DNA of 64,000 bases from Durusdinium trenchii. Lineage: Eukaryota > Sar > Dinophyceae > Suessiales > Symbiodiniaceae. Each line of letters begins with the position of its first letter. Within the stretch, counting starts at the first letter, position 1. This document shows, in pieces, positions 32,828-42,957 of the stretch. The stretch spans positions 131,791 to 195,790 of the forward strand of contig CAXAMN010026373.1 in assembly GCA_963970005.1 (NCBI GenBank), written 5' to 3'. The notes under the pieces are model-generated. The model saw nothing but the letters and a program-made list of their open reading frames with translations. It ran no database searches and was not told the DNA's origin. The translations under genes were made by a program, and so were the position numbers.

Positions 32828-33592
32828 ATGTCTGGCATTGAGGGCAAAGAAGTTTTTCGAGATCTTACCTATGACGGCAAACCATCAGGCTGCAGAGAGT
32901 TCCGCAGAAAGGCTGTGTTGAGTGTCGCATCGCTGGAAGAGAAATCCATCCACCTGGCCGGTCCACGATTGTTCAATCAGCTGTCCGGCGAGGCGATTGT
33001 TGAGTCGGCTGTCGGGCGAAGCTTGCCATGGAAGGCAACAGAACACCTCAACGTCGCCGAATTGAGGACCAAAACCGGTTGGTTGCCTGTTTTGAAGTCT
33101 TTGGACAAGCATTATCGCTTCTTGCCAGAAGCTGAGCTCCATGAAAGCATTGAAGAGTTCCTGTTTCATCTGAAGCGAAAGCCATCGGAAGGGACTACAG
33201 CCTTTGCATCGAGATTCCGCACCTCATTGAGTCGTCTGGAAACGTTGATAGCTCAAGAGCGTGAACAGAGTCAGAAGAAGAGAAAGACAGATAGTGCTCG
33301 CTCCTCTCTCATTCCACCATCTTCGATAGAACCTGCTTCAGAAGCTGAACCTCCGGATCGACAAGATTCGGAAACACAGGATGCTGATCAAACCAATGAG
33401 TGGGAAGAGGAAGAAGATGGTGAAGCAGAGCCTCATGAGAGTGGTGCTTACCACACCCCTCACCATCCAGGAACACCTACATCTTCCGCGAGGGCCTCCA
33501 AGGAGAAGACGCCATCAGCTGGCTCCTTGAAGGAAGACACCCGACACCCGTCGTGCAAAGTTGAAGATGCAGCAAATGCTTGGAACAGTTGA
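32828..33592 (+). CDS. Gag-like N-terminal part of retroelement polyprotein
   Basis: The first ATG (32828) gives MSGIEG...; a 254-codon frame follows. Residues 20-110 are the conserved gag-like domain (REFRRKAVLSVASLE, HLAGPRLFNQLSGEA, RSLPWKATEHLNV, KHYRFLPEAELHESIEEFLF), and residues 115-150 contain a basic helix (LKRKPSEGTTAFASRFRTSL). The last 100 residues are acidic and low in complexity. The frame stops at TGA 33590-33592, but the same frame stays open and homologous-looking afterwards to 33964, so the stop is best seen as a mutation. It would encode the particle-forming protein. No zinc knuckle is visible. This type of gag is common in dinoflagellate copia-like elements. Confidence 0.7.
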   Translation: MSGIEGKEVFRDLTYDGKPSGCREFRRKAVLSVASLEEKSIHLAGPRLFNQLSGEAIVESAVGRSLPWKATEHLNVAELRTKTGWLPVLKSLDKHYRFLPEAELHESIEEFLFHLKRKPSEGTTAFASRFRTSLSRLETLIAQEREQSQKKRKTDSARSSLIPPSSIEPASEAEPPDRQDSETQDADQTNEWEEEEDGEAEPHESGAYHTPHHPGTPTSSARASKEKTPSAGSLKEDTRHPSCKVEDAANAWNS

Positions 33593-34861
33593 GAAGTCAC
33601 ACTCCAAGCCCAAGCCTATCTTTCAGGAAATAGCGTGTTGGGGCACTTGTTCATGAAGAAGTTTGACATGTCGCGTGAGTCGAGGTCACACCTCATCCGT
33701 TCCACTGGCGTCTCAAGCCGTCTGAAGGACATTGAGCGTTTGATGAAAGCCTCTGACTTTGATGATGGTCATCGAGGTGACGAGAGGCGAGCCTTTGCCC
33801 CGCGACAGCGAAGGGAGACCTTTGCTGTGGAGAAGGCATTTTCTTCGAGTTCGCTTGCAGCCATGACTGACTCCAGTTCAGAACATGACACGCTGGAGGT
33901 TGCTGTGCAGGATTCGCTTGGCTCGGATTCGCATAAGATGAGCAGATTCAAGAGGTCTATGTAATGCAACAACAAGCCAAGAAGGCCTTCAAAAAGAGCT
34001 TTCGAACCTACAAAGAGTCCAAAAAGAAAGTGAAGGAACTGTAAAGCAGCGTGCTCCTTGCGTGGCAGTTGTTGCAGTTCCACCTCAACAAGCAGGAGAG
34101 TCAGCTCCTTCGCAGCAGCCTCATTCTGGGAAGCCGCCTCATGAGAAAAAGAAGTTTGGTGGAAAAGACCACAAAGATCGAAAACCCAAAGTGAGAAAGG
34201 AAGAAGCCCATTTGACAGACTTCCACTGGGACGAAAGCATACAACCAGGTGTAGATATTGATTTTTCTTATATGGTGACATCAATTCCTAGGGGGTGTGC
34301 AGTTCTGGATACAGGTGGTACAACATCACTTGTGATGACTCAAACAGCAGCGGCCTACATAAGTTTCTGCAGGCTCAGGGTTTGAGCCAACCGGAGGGTT
34401 TGAGCTCAGGGCTTGAGCCAACCGGATTCAATGGTGCTACAGAACGTACTACATAAGGACTTCGTTCGACTGTGCAGTTGGGTTCACTCAGAGGTCAGAT
34501 TACGACCTATGTGATTTCAGGAGCGGCTCCGTTTCTGCTCTCCCGTCGTGTGCTTGAAGGTATGCAGGCCACTCTGGACCTCGGCAAGTTGACAATCACT
34601 AGCAAGAAGCATGGCATGGATCGTGTTCCGTTGAAACAAGCCTCCAACGGGCATTTGCTCCTGCCCTTGTATCCTGGGAAGAACGAGTTTGTCGAGAGTT
34701 CACAGTGCTCTGTTGATCAGAATGAGCTCAATACTAACAAGACCAAAGTCGTCGAAGGACTGAGTGAGCATCGCGCCGTTCGTAAGAATAATCCTAGGCA
34801 TATACTCCACTTAAGGTGTCATACAATGGTTTCAAGGTTTGAGACCAGTTGTCGAAGATGA
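33593..34861 (+). pseudogene. Protease region of retroelement polyprotein, frameshifted
   Basis: Continues the gag frame (GHLFMKKFDMSRE) to a stop at 33964. A shift at about 33942 leads into AKKAFKKSFRTYKESKKKVK and TAA at 34042. From 34050 another frame runs through a Lys-rich linker to the aspartic protease motif VLDTGGTTSLV, with the catalytic DTG at 34308-34316. The +1 residue is G, where a retroelement relative often has C. A shift near 34360 follows a small in-frame duplication, and TAA at 34454 interrupts the frame again. It then reads ITTYVISGAAPFLLSRRVLE and a conserved NGHLLLPL block near the end of the protease. Retroelement aspartic proteases cut the gag precursor; this copy, with several lesions, cannot be functional as it stands. 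Confidence 0.7.
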
Positions 34862-35509
34862 ACAACATTTCCGATCCCTTGCAAAAGAACTGTCTATTGG
34901 GTATCATGGTCAAGCCATTGAAGGGGCTTGAGATCATCTCAATAAAGGACAATACAAAGATCCAGTAGGACAAGTCCCCAAGCTCCAAGATCATCAGCTC
35001 AACGAAGATGCCGAAATGAAGTCCAGAACCAGACATCTCTCATTTGACGATGATGACAGCTTAGAGGGCGCACCAAAGCGAGCCCGCTTTCGCCTTGATC
35101 GTAGTGCCGACTATTGGGAACAGAGGTCTAGAGGAATGGAGCCTAGAGGTCATTGAGGTCATCTCCAGGAAGGACCCACGCCACATGCGCAAGAATATCC
35201 ATGTTCCGTTGCCCAAGGACTGCAAGTCCGTGAGTGAATGGGGGAAGACCAGGAATGAAATGGATCGATTCAAGGCCAAACGCTGGACCTACTCGGACAT
35301 GGTTGACCTAGCCATGCAGGGCAATGCTGCCGGGCAAGAAGTGAGTCAGTACTTGAAGTGGATCAAGAACTGCTATGGAAAGGAAGGCGGTCAGAAGATT
35401 CCAACCAAGATCACAGGGTGTCGACCTTGCGATGTACTTGGAGCGCATGGGTTGGACCGAAAAGGCAACCAGCCATGGCCCGACTGAAGGCTTGTCACGA
35501 AAATTTTGA
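34851..35509 (+). pseudogene. C-terminal part of retroelement polyprotein, frameshifted
   Basis: After a frame change near 34850 the sequence reads VVEDEQHFRSLAKEL and hits TGA at 34929. It then continues in the same frame through an acidic stretch (LSFDDDDSLEGAPKRARFRL) to 35156. A shift near 35110 enters the frame IHVPLPKDCKSVSEWGKTRN ... YLKWIKNCYG, and a last shift at 35419 gives AMYLERMGWTEK and the natural stop TGA at 35507-35509. The region has no integrase HHCC or DDE and no YVDD-type reverse transcriptase motif. Its role is unknown; in relatives this tail simply ends the polyprotein. Confidence 0.6.
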
Positions 35510-35572
35510 GTTGAGGCTTGGCTGTCTGATGTTGCAGTGGGCTAAACCCCTTATGGAGGGCGTGTTGAAATG

Positions 35573-35754
35573 TCATGGCATGGCATGAAGACATCGTGCA
35601 TTGCCGCCATTCTGGCCTAAGGGCCCTTGAGCTTGGCCGATGGAGGCCATTCGGCGCGGCGTGGAGAAAAAGTGCATATCACTTGAGCGTTGTCGGTGAT
35701 CCTCGTGTTCCAGTTGGATATCAAACCTTGGAGTCATCCTCCGCTGGTTTTACA
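35573..35754 (+). repeat. 3' long terminal repeat, 182 bp
   Basis: Second copy of the LTR, lacking the 14-bp insertion of the 5' copy and ending GGTTTTACA. The bases before it (TATGGAGGGCGTGTTGAAATG) are only weakly purine-rich, so the polypurine tract is not well defined. Confidence 0.8.
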
Positions 35755-35823
35755 CATATGCCCATCAGGCTCGGTGATATCAAACTCCTTCTTTCTTCCA
35801 GTCAGTGAGGTTTAGTAAAGCCG
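35755..35823. repeat. 69-bp direct repeat outside the 3' LTR (copy 2)
   Basis: Starts at the base after the 3' LTR and matches 32388-32456 at 68 of 69 positions. The sequences beyond each copy are unrelated. Confidence 0.9.
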
Positions 35824-36509
35824 CAAACTTTCACGCTGTGCTTGTCAGGCTTTTAGGGAACTCAAACAAAAGCAGTGACTGAGAAATCTTTTTTCAAACA
35901 ACAGCTAGCCCCTCTCCAACTACTTTGGTGGGTCTCTATCGATGTTGGAGTGTGATGTGATGTTCGTCGCCGACTTCTTGTGCCAGTGGCGATGTGTTCG
36001 GCCAGGCCACCTGCTTTTGCCATGACCCCCAGCTGAGATGTGTGGATGCTGGGAAGGACATCCGAGGGTAGCTCCTTACGTGGTGAGAAGATGTACGTAA
36101 AGGAAGTCGAATTGGATGCCTCAGGGCCGCAGGGGGACCAGCCAAAATCTTATATGAGATGATTGAGATGCCAGTATATCTATATATAACAATGAAATAT
36201 TATATGATTATATGATACTTTATGCATGTGTTGCGCATTCTGTTGCTGCTTCCATGTTTGTTGGTTTGCTCTTGTGCCCTCAAATGTTTACTTGAATCAA
36301 TTTTGTTAATTCTGGAGATGTAGGCCGCACAAGGTAAGAAACGAACTCATCAAGGATTTGTGGATATTCCTCTGTTCCTCTTCCAGTGGGTCGCGGGGTT
36401 CTATGTTGGCGACCTCGACAGGGACATAATGGAGAAACTGTGACGGCGATTCTGCGCTTGCAGTCGCCGAGACGGAACGGTTTCTCTGGTTCTTACTATA
36501 TAGTACTTC
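35824..36509. other. No recognisable gene; AT-rich patch
   Basis: An AT-rich patch at about 36175-36225 (TATATCTATATATAAC, TATTATATGATTATATG). No motif-bearing frame. Confidence 0.4.
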
Positions 36510-36559
36510 TTGCTACTACTAGGGTTGGCCCCCACCCTAGTAGCGATGGCCTCCGACAG
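36510..36559. repeat. Short R2/R1 array with opposed orientations
   Basis: CTTGCTACTACTAGGGTTGG followed by CCCCCACCCTAGTAGCGATGG and CCTCC. ACTAGGGTTGG and the CACCCTAGTAG block partly pair, giving a small foldback. Confidence 0.65.
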
Positions 36560-37659
36560 GCTTCTTATTAATTATACATCTCGGCGGCTCGATGAACTTT
36601 GCCGAAACAGGCTGAACACTGTCGAGAGAAAGGGTCTGTCGCGGTTGGCACTCCTTGTTTCGTCACAGTTAAGCTCGAGTCTCCCTTAGGCGGGGGGAAT
36701 TTCCCGGAGGAAACCTGAACCCTTTTGCGTCCTAGATAGCAGCTACTGAAGCTTCTAATTTCCCCTTAGGCTCACCTCGGCCCAGGCCTACCCCGCAATG
36801 CCAACTTCGCCAAAGCCACCGATACACCGGCCTGCGCTCTTTCCGTGTCACCCTTTGTGTCGAGGAGGCGGCAGGTGAGCTGCTTTGGCCTGAGAAGAAG
36901 AAGGCTGGGAGATCTCTGACAGAGTCGAAATTAGCTGATTGCCAACACGAGGGAGGCCTTCCACGGGCCCACAGAACACATTGTTTTCTTTTCTGGTGCC
37001 GCTCAGACTTGAGATGAGCGCATTTTTTCAGAGAGACAAAGCAGACCCAGCTACAGAATATATGGCACCCGTGTCTTGATTGGAACCAAGGTAAGTCGAC
37101 TGCAAACATCACCTCTTGGGAACAGTGCGGGGGGGGAGATGTGTGGAACATTACACTGCTTTGATGGGCATTTGCAGGTTGGGCATTAACACATACTCAA
37201 CTTTGTTGGAAGAGTCAACGCAAGGTCTTTGAACAACTCATGTTGAGACAGCATCACTGGTCCTGGTGGATGGCTGCGCAACTTTCACATGGAAAAACAC
37301 CGGTGCCCTTTGTGGACCCCGAACTTTCCCGGACAACATACTGTATATTTATATATATAGATCACATGAAATCCATTGCCTTCTCTCGAACGGTTGCAAA
37401 GAGAAGCAATCTTGAGGTTTCCCAAGCATGGCCAAGAAAAGGGATTGCCTGCAACTTGGAAGGGACTGTTCTCCTGCTTTCCAACCAAAAACACCTGGCG
37501 TCACCTAACGTAATGGACTGAGTTCAACCTCCAGGTGGTGCAGGAGGTCTCTCATTCTTCACCAGTTGGATTGGCCAACTTTGGGTTGCAGATCCAGATT
37601 TTGTACTTTGACCCACACCTGGTGACTTACGGTTCAACATTCTGCAGAGGTCACACTTC
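36560..37659. other. No recognisable gene
   Basis: A 139-codon minus-strand frame (36732-37151) is Cys/Ser/Arg-rich without a motif. I do not regard it as supported. Confidence 0.35.
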
Positions 37660-37806
37660 CAACTTCATAGCGATGACCTCCACCATAGCGATGGCTTCCA
37701 CCCTAGTGAGCTTCTTGTTTCTAATAGCTTCTTGTTACTACTAGTAAGGCACTTGTTACTAGTAGCGATGCACTTGTTCCTAGTAGCGAACATTGTTCCT
37801 AGTATG
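37660..37806 (-). repeat. R1 array joined directly to an R2 array
   Basis: Two diverged R1 units (GCGATGACCTCCACCAT, GCGATGGCTTCCACCCT) run without a gap into six R2 units. All are in the same relative orientation of the shared TAGCGATG core, which supports a common origin. Confidence 0.88.
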
Positions 37807-37839
37807 AGACTCTTGTTGACCCTTTTTTCGCGGCTAGGT

Positions 37840-38192
37840 CTGGCACTGCACGTCCACCTGACCTGCGCCGCGAAGAGTGCAGAGCTCCCAGTACCACCGT
37901 GAACAGCGCAGATTTCTGCGCGACTTGCAGGCAACTGGATGCTGAAGGCACCAACGATCTCCTCGACACGGTTCTGGAGCAATACACTGCTTGGCAAGGT
38001 GGGCGTGCACAAGGCCAAGAGAGCCAGAAGCCGCAGAAGGGCCCAGGCAAATCTGGAGATGGCCATAAGGGTTTTGGCAAATTCAACGGAAATGCGAGGC
38101 GGGGGCACTTTGCTGCTCGCAGCTGGAATCAGAAAGGAAGCTATGCCCACTATCCGGATGAGCCAGCAAACAAAAGATCCAGGGCACACTGA
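37840..38192 (+). CDS. Candidate 3' exon of unknown protein
   Basis: An open frame, without an ATG, reads NSADFCATCRQLDAEGTNDL followed by LDTVLEQYTAWQGGRAQG and a Gln/Gly/Lys-rich tail ending PANKRSRAH before a stop. The first half looks like a compact helical segment with a CxxC. The tail looks disordered and basic, as in nucleic-acid-binding proteins. It starts close to an R2 array, so the 5' part may have been cut off by it. I do not recognise a family with confidence; a piece of a retroelement gag is one possibility. Confidence 0.3.
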
Positions 38193-38556
38193 AGTTGTCG
38201 AGTTGCCGAGCATCCTTGTGAGAATGTACAATACAAATCAGTCAACCCACCGTCAGGAGTAGATCGACATGACGTGCGTGGAGAGAGGAAGGAGGACCAA
38301 GGAGAACAAGAGCAGGGAACTGTTTGGAATATGCGAGTCTGACAAAAGGAGAAGCCAGTGATTCAGCTTTGATCACAATCAGTGATTAAGGCTTCACTTA
38401 TTTTCACGACTTTCAGCTTGCTTTTTCTTTGGGTTTGGTCTCAGAACAGACCAACTAGACTCGCTCCGGCTTTGGGCGACCTGTGGTGTGATCCTGCTGG
38501 AGCCTTCGAGGTGAGCGAATGTGAGCGGTTAAAAGTGTCTGCCGGGTGAAGGTTGT

Positions 38557-38856
38557 TTGACTCGAGAACGCGATGACCTATGGTTCTGCCAACTGATACA
38601 ACCAGGCCCTACCGCTGTTGACCAAGCAACAGAGAGTCCAGAAGTAGAACAAACCTGCCGAACATGCACATCTCTATCGGTTTTGGAGGTAATCTCCCTT
38701 ATCAGCGAGATTAAAAGCTTCGCTGCGTACGAAGCAAACAAACTGAGCATGGTACAAGGTCTGACTCTGCGTTCCGCAGAGCTAGCTGACACTGCTTTTT
38801 TCCAGATCTGTCCGCTGGGAGGTGGTTGGTTGATCTTTCCCGTGCCACGGTGGTAA
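38557..38856 (+). CDS. Candidate exon, unknown function
   Basis: Open for about 99 codons. The middle reads ESPEVEQTCRTCTSLSVLEV then ISLISEIKSFAAYEANKLSM, a credible amphipathic helix, followed by a Trp/Gly-rich end. Two minus-strand frames overlap. No family recognised and no clear splice borders. Confidence 0.22.
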   Translation: MTRERDDLWFCQLIQPGPTAVDQATESPEVEQTCRTCTSLSVLEVISLISEIKSFAAYEANKLSMVQGLTLRSAELADTAFFQICPLGGGWLIFPVPRW

Positions 38857-38999
38857 AGAAGTGGTGCACATTGCTGCAACCAATCCGATGAAACCGAGCT
38901 TGTTTGATAAACTTGTTTGCAGATGAAGGGATCAAGCCGAATCACATCTGCCGTTGTCCAACCTGTTCATGCAAACTTGTGCCTGTGCTCTTCGAACTA

Positions 39000-39305
39000 G
39001 AGTCAGGAGCTGGAAGGGCTAGAGACGGGGAAGTTCAAAGATGATTACAAAGACGACGACAAAGATGAGGAGGAGAAGGTGTGCGACTCTGGTTTTGGAC
39101 ACCTGAATGGGTTGCTTAGCTGACTGCAACAGTGTGTTATACTAGGTTGTTTACTTTGTTATGGGGCGATGCACGAAGCAGGTGATCACAGGAGTGGGTT
39201 CACATTGGAGTTCCACATGCGTTTGGTTCGAATGGCAAGGAAGAAAGGTACCAGGTACAAATGTCAAGTCTTGGAACCGAGAGCTCCGGCAAGCAGCGCT
39301 TGAGT
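39000..39305 (+). CDS. Two short candidate exons
   Basis: 39000-39120 reads an acidic/lysine-rich segment (ETGKFKDDYKDDDKDEEEK) ending in HLNGLLS and a stop. 39171-39303 starts at ATG and reads MHEAGDHRSGFTLEFHMRLV then a basic RMARKKGTRYKCQ. They are in different frames and their relationship is unknown. Composition only; no family recognised. Confidence 0.18.
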
Positions 39306-39733
39306 GGCTGGATTAGGTTAGTTCTTAGAACTCAGGTGTCGCTTGGAGTTGCTATAATTGGAAAGTGCATGAAAGAGTCTCCTGCCATTACCAAGTGGCC
39401 CTGCGGAGCTGCTACTAAATCAAGAAGCAGGGTTTCTTGTTCTGTTTGCTTCAGTTTTGCTGGGGCCGCTGACCACCGCAAGCTGAACCGTTTGCGTTGT
39501 AATCGCCCGAGTGGAAAGAACTACGACCAGCCTAGGTATCCAACTGAGGTCTAGTGGCCGTTGGGTATATTCGACACCACCTGGAGGAGGTCAAGTACTT
39601 CACACTCCTAGCCACAAGATTGAACCAAGTATATACATGACAGGCACAGTCACATGAATGAGGGTTGAAACGGTCCCTAAGTTATAGCTGAACGGGCTGC
39701 ACTTCTTGCAAACCGCCGCCAACGCGCTCCGTT

Positions 39734-40057
39734 TTGGCGAGGTGCCTCCAGAAGCGGCTCCAAGCCGAGTGGGGGCGCACAGATGCGAACGTTGACATCC
39801 GTAGTGAATTTCCCACCATAGCAATGGCCTCCGCCATCGGTTGCTTTGACATGCTTTCACCGGCTAGTGTAGATCCTGCGGATTTGAACAGAATGATCGG
39901 AACGTTGCAGCGCATCAATCCCCCGGAACCAGGAGGAACCAGGAGGAACCAGGACCACTCACATGGGTCAAGCTTTACCACTGAGGTTGAACAGCGCTTC
40001 ACTGCCGAAGAATTGGAACAAGCGCGAAAGGAGGCCGTCCTTCCCGCAAGCGGTTGA
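39734..40057 (+). CDS. Candidate terminal exon, unknown function
   Basis: An open frame of 107 codons with no ATG at its start, so probably an exon end. It contains SEFPTIAMASAIGCFDMLSP then ASVDPADLNRMIGTLQRINP, a small in-frame repeat of GGTRRN (three copies of an 11-bp CCAGGAGGAA unit at about 39927-39955), and an acidic helix (VEQRFTAEELEQARKEAVLP) before the stop. The AMAS segment is a single R1-like unit (ATAGCAATGGCCTCC), which suggests R1 sequence can enter reading frames. A 106-codon minus-strand frame overlaps. Confidence 0.3.
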   Translation: MARCLQKRLQAEWGRTDANVDIRSEFPTIAMASAIGCFDMLSPASVDPADLNRMIGTLQRINPPEPGGTRRNQDHSHGSSFTTEVEQRFTAEELEQARKEAVLPASG

Positions 40058-40693
40058 ATGAAAGAGCATCAACGCGAGGGATGGTGGAGTTTCGAAGAGG
40101 TGCCTCAAACGAATGGATTCCAGCCTTTGGGGTTTGGCAGGTCCGGTAGGTCTTAGTTTCTTTTTGTATTCAGACGCATTCATGAAGTGATACGAAGTGG
40201 CACCTGTCAAAACTGGACCTTCCGGTTTGCCAAAGAATCCCAGGTTTGCCTGCTGCATTGTTGGACTCCTGTTTTGGTTGCAAAGTAGAATATTTTCTAG
40301 GCAAATCCTGGAAAGCTAAGGGACTAGTGGATTATAGGTTGTCATCCCGTAGTAGATAGATTTTTATGAAACTTTTTTTTTTTTTTAAATAGCATCGTGG
40401 TCTACTGGAGTCACTCGAGGATGCTCACTTACATCTATCTACCGAAGTACTGGCCTTTGAGGATGAAATACCAAATTACATGTCACTTGTAAAGTTGTCC
40501 TAAAGTAGATGGAACATGGAACAAACCAAGAGACGATAGGAGCACAGGCAGATGCTTCAAAATGGCAGCCCCAAACCACCATGTTCTCTAGATGGTCATC
40601 CAGCATCAGACCACAGATATTCAAGGGCTATGACAAATCGCTCTTTGGTGGCAAGGGGTGGCCAAGAAAAGTTAGGAAACAAGTTCTTGTAAA
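40058..40693. other. No recognisable gene
   Basis: Contains a T10 homopolymer at about 40375-40386. No motif. Confidence 0.4.
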
Positions 40694-40897
40694 GAGTAGC
40701 AGTAGCAGTAGCAGTAGCAGTAGCAGTAGCAGTAGTAGTAGTAGTAGTAGTAGCCGTAGCCGTAGCCGTAGCCGTAGTCGTAGTCGTAGTCGTAGCAGGA
40801 GTAGTAGTAGCAGCAGCAGCAGGAGTAGTAGTAGTAGTAGTAGTAGTCGTAGTCGTAGTCGTAGTCGTCGTAGGAGGAGTAGTAGTAGTAGTAGTAC

Positions 40898-40942
<45 letters not shown>
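40694..40942. repeat. Trinucleotide microsatellite (AGT/AGC/CGT)
   Basis: About 83 triplets, mainly AGT with blocks of AGC and CGT. It is the reverse-complement type of the array at 3909-4155. Ser/Arg and Thr homopolymer frames here are artefacts. Confidence 0.95.
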
Positions 40943-40944
<2 letters not shown>

Positions 40945-41158
40945 ATAAAACAGAATGCAGCCCACTTCCCTATTGTTGTCAGAAGAGAGTCCCCCAAAGA
41001 TAGTGCTCAGATTCGCAGGTCGATGCTATGCTGGACGCGGATGACACCGTCACGGGCTACAGTGCAGGAGCCTGAGAGCTTCTTAGACGAAGTGCATTAC
41101 AAAGTGTATGCTGAACAACCGTAGAGCTTGCTCCATCAGGAGTTGTTGCAAAGATGTT

Positions 41159-41250
41159 TCCAACTTAATAGCGATGGCCTCCAACCTAATAGCGAAGGCC
41201 TCCAACCTAGTAGCGATGGCCTCGACCCTGATAGCGCTGGCCTCCAACCG
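41159..41250 (-). repeat. R1 21-bp repeat array, four units
   Basis: Units at exact 21-bp spacing with point changes (GCGAAGGCC, GCGCTGGCC). Confidence 0.9.
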
Positions 41251-41518
41251 GATTGTTCTGAATCTGAATAGCACCAGAGATATCATGCCTTGAGTGTGAC
41301 TCACTGATCCTCATAGACCCGGGTTCTGTTTTCGAGGTGTCTGGGCCTTTGACCATCCATGGCGCGCCTTGGCATTGCTTGATCGGAAGCTGACGTAGCC
41401 ACCATGCCTGGTGTTACAACTCAGCAGTGGTTGTGGTACTCATATATTCACAAAATGCCTGTAGGTATCTGTAGGTGACCATGTAATGTTGGTGACAGGG
41501 AACCATAGGGTAGTACCT

Positions 41519-41806
41519 CTACAAGCAAAACCCACGGCTGTAGAGCACCAGGTCTTTACCAGTAACAAAGCGACTGCCAATTCGAGATGTCTGGATGTGC
41601 TTGTAGGCTTCCTCACCAGTCTCTGGCAAAATCCATGGACTGTGACAAAGCAGAAGAGCCTGTAAGCAGTGTTCTTGGTACCCCCGCGCTCGGACGGCGT
41701 CAGCTCTCGAGGTCGCCACGACAGACACGGTGCCAACGAGCTCGGCGCCGAGCGCACCTGCGGCCTCCGCGGGAGGCGGCCAGAAGACACAGAGAGGAGC
41801 AAGCAA
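41519..41806 (-). CDS. Candidate secreted/membrane N-terminal exon
   Basis: The minus-strand frame begins MLAPLCVFWPPPAEAAGALG and continues ELVGTVSVVATSRADAVRA, which could be a signal peptide followed by a processed region. The GC content is locally raised. A plus-strand frame (41587-41931) overlaps it completely and the downstream part has no motif. No family recognised. Confidence 0.18.
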   Translation of the reverse strand: MLAPLCVFWPPPAEAAGALGAELVGTVSVVATSRADAVRARGYQEHCLQALLLCHSPWILPETGEEAYKHIQTSRIGSRFVTGKDLVLYSRGFCL

Positions 41807-42172
41807 GCATGAACAGAGTGTTTTTAGATGTTTTTAAGATACGGCTTAATGTACTTCTGTATTCCGTATCCACCAAAGAGCACGACAAGGTGGAACGCTG
41901 TATCAATGCATTGTTAATAAAGGACATATAGATGAGTTGTAAAGCAAGGATGCCTGGCTTGGCACTCAAGCACAGAACACGTGAGCGCCCCTGTAGAGCA
42001 AGTATCCCAGCAAACATGCAGCATCAGCATGTCGTGCACGCTTTGATCCGAGTCCGGCCCGGAGATGCAGGGCCTGCAGCTACAGCTTCGAACGCAGCAC
42101 CTGCAACAGAGTCCAGGCTGGCGGAAGGGTGCGTGTTTGTTTGCAGTTCACAGTGAAAGTATGAAAGTTCGC

Positions 42173-42242
42173 CAGTAGGTTGGAGGCCATCGCTATTAGG
42201 TTGGAGGCCATCGCGCTTAGGTTGGAGGCCATCCCTATTAGG
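42173..42242 (+). repeat. R1 21-bp repeat array, three units
   Basis: Three units of GTTGGAGGCCATCGCTATTA type, the second with GCGCTTAGG. Confidence 0.9.
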
Positions 42243-42872
42243 TACTGTAGGGAGTTTTAGCGAGGTTATGGAAGGGTAAGGGATTCGGTTGAAAATTGAA
42301 AGGAAGTGTTGCCCCACCGCACCCCCCTCAAAGATCAGCTAACTGAAAGGACATGACACCTTCTGACCTTCTGCAAGCATGTAGAACCCCACGGTTTGGC
42401 ATATGCAACTGGGGAATGCCGGAATAGAGCCTTCATGGACTGCTATGTCTCTTTTGCCACATGTCGTGTTTTTTCATATCATGCGTTGCACAAAGAGTCA
42501 GAGCGCCAATCGTGTGTGGGAATACAGCGAGAATAACATGGGCATTCTTTTTTCAGAGTAGTGTTACACATTGCACTGGATATATAGGACCTCAAGAATA
42601 TACTTGGAGTTTTGGAGATAAACAGGTCTCCTCTAGAAGGCCAGCACAGCCGGCAACGAAGGCCTTCTAGACCGGAAGCGGAGGAGGAGAACCCTTGGCT
42701 CGCGGAGAACCCTTGGGTGCGCTGGGCTCCTGCGTGGGGAAGAGTTGGAGGGTGGTGTGAAGCAGAGGGTGTGAAGCAGATGTGACTGCTGCTGGTTCGG
42801 TGTGTTACGCCTGGTTATCCGGCTACACTGGTGTTTTTTACCCGCACAGAACATCTGTTGGGGCCAAGACAA

Positions 42873-42957
42873 GCCCTTTGCTACTAGTAGCTTCTTGCTC
42901 CGTTCGTAGTATGGCCAGGAGCCCCGTTCGTAGCGTCCTTGCTCCGTTCGTAGCGAT
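42873..42957 (-). repeat. R2 repeat array, CGTTCGTAG variant
   Basis: Starts with CTACTAGTAGCTTCTTGCTC and then uses CCGTTCGTAG in place of CCTAGTAG in three successive units, so the variant half-unit has itself spread within the array. Confidence 0.85.

Larger units (their letters stand above)
32388..35823 (+). mobile_element. Non-autonomous gag-protease LTR retroelement with 69-bp flanking duplication
   Basis: Order of parts: 69-bp direct repeat, 5' LTR (32457-32646), primer-binding site (32647-32659), decayed gag-protease polyprotein (32828-35509), 3' LTR (35573-35754), 69-bp direct repeat. The LTR-to-LTR length is about 3.3 kb. Only 63 bp separate the end of the polyprotein from the 3' LTR, and no integrase, reverse transcriptase or RNase H motif is present anywhere between the LTRs. 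The element would therefore depend on enzymes from another retroelement. The polyprotein resembles those of dinoflagellate Ty1/copia-type elements, but without RT or integrase the superfamily cannot be fixed. The LTRs have diverged by roughly 5% plus a 14-bp indel, so the insertion is not recent. Confidence 0.75.

Noticed and set aside
34405..34424. CTTGAGCCAA (reverse complement of spliced leader end)
   Set aside because: Ten bases only, and it lies inside the retroelement polyprotein as part of a local coding duplication.
36732..37151. 139-codon minus-strand frame
   Set aside because: Cys/Ser/Arg-rich with no motif; composition as expected of non-coding DNA read by chance.
39040..39062. 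FLAG-tag-like DYKDDDK coding sequence (GATTACAAAGACGACGACAA)
   Set aside because: One Asp short of the tag, embedded in a longer natural acidic segment with no vector sequence around it; coincidence rather than contamination.
39220..39240. tRNA T-loop-like GGTTCGAATGG
   Set aside because: No anticodon arm, acceptor stem pairing or A-box at the right distance; the same 9-mer occurs at 21617 without tRNA structure.
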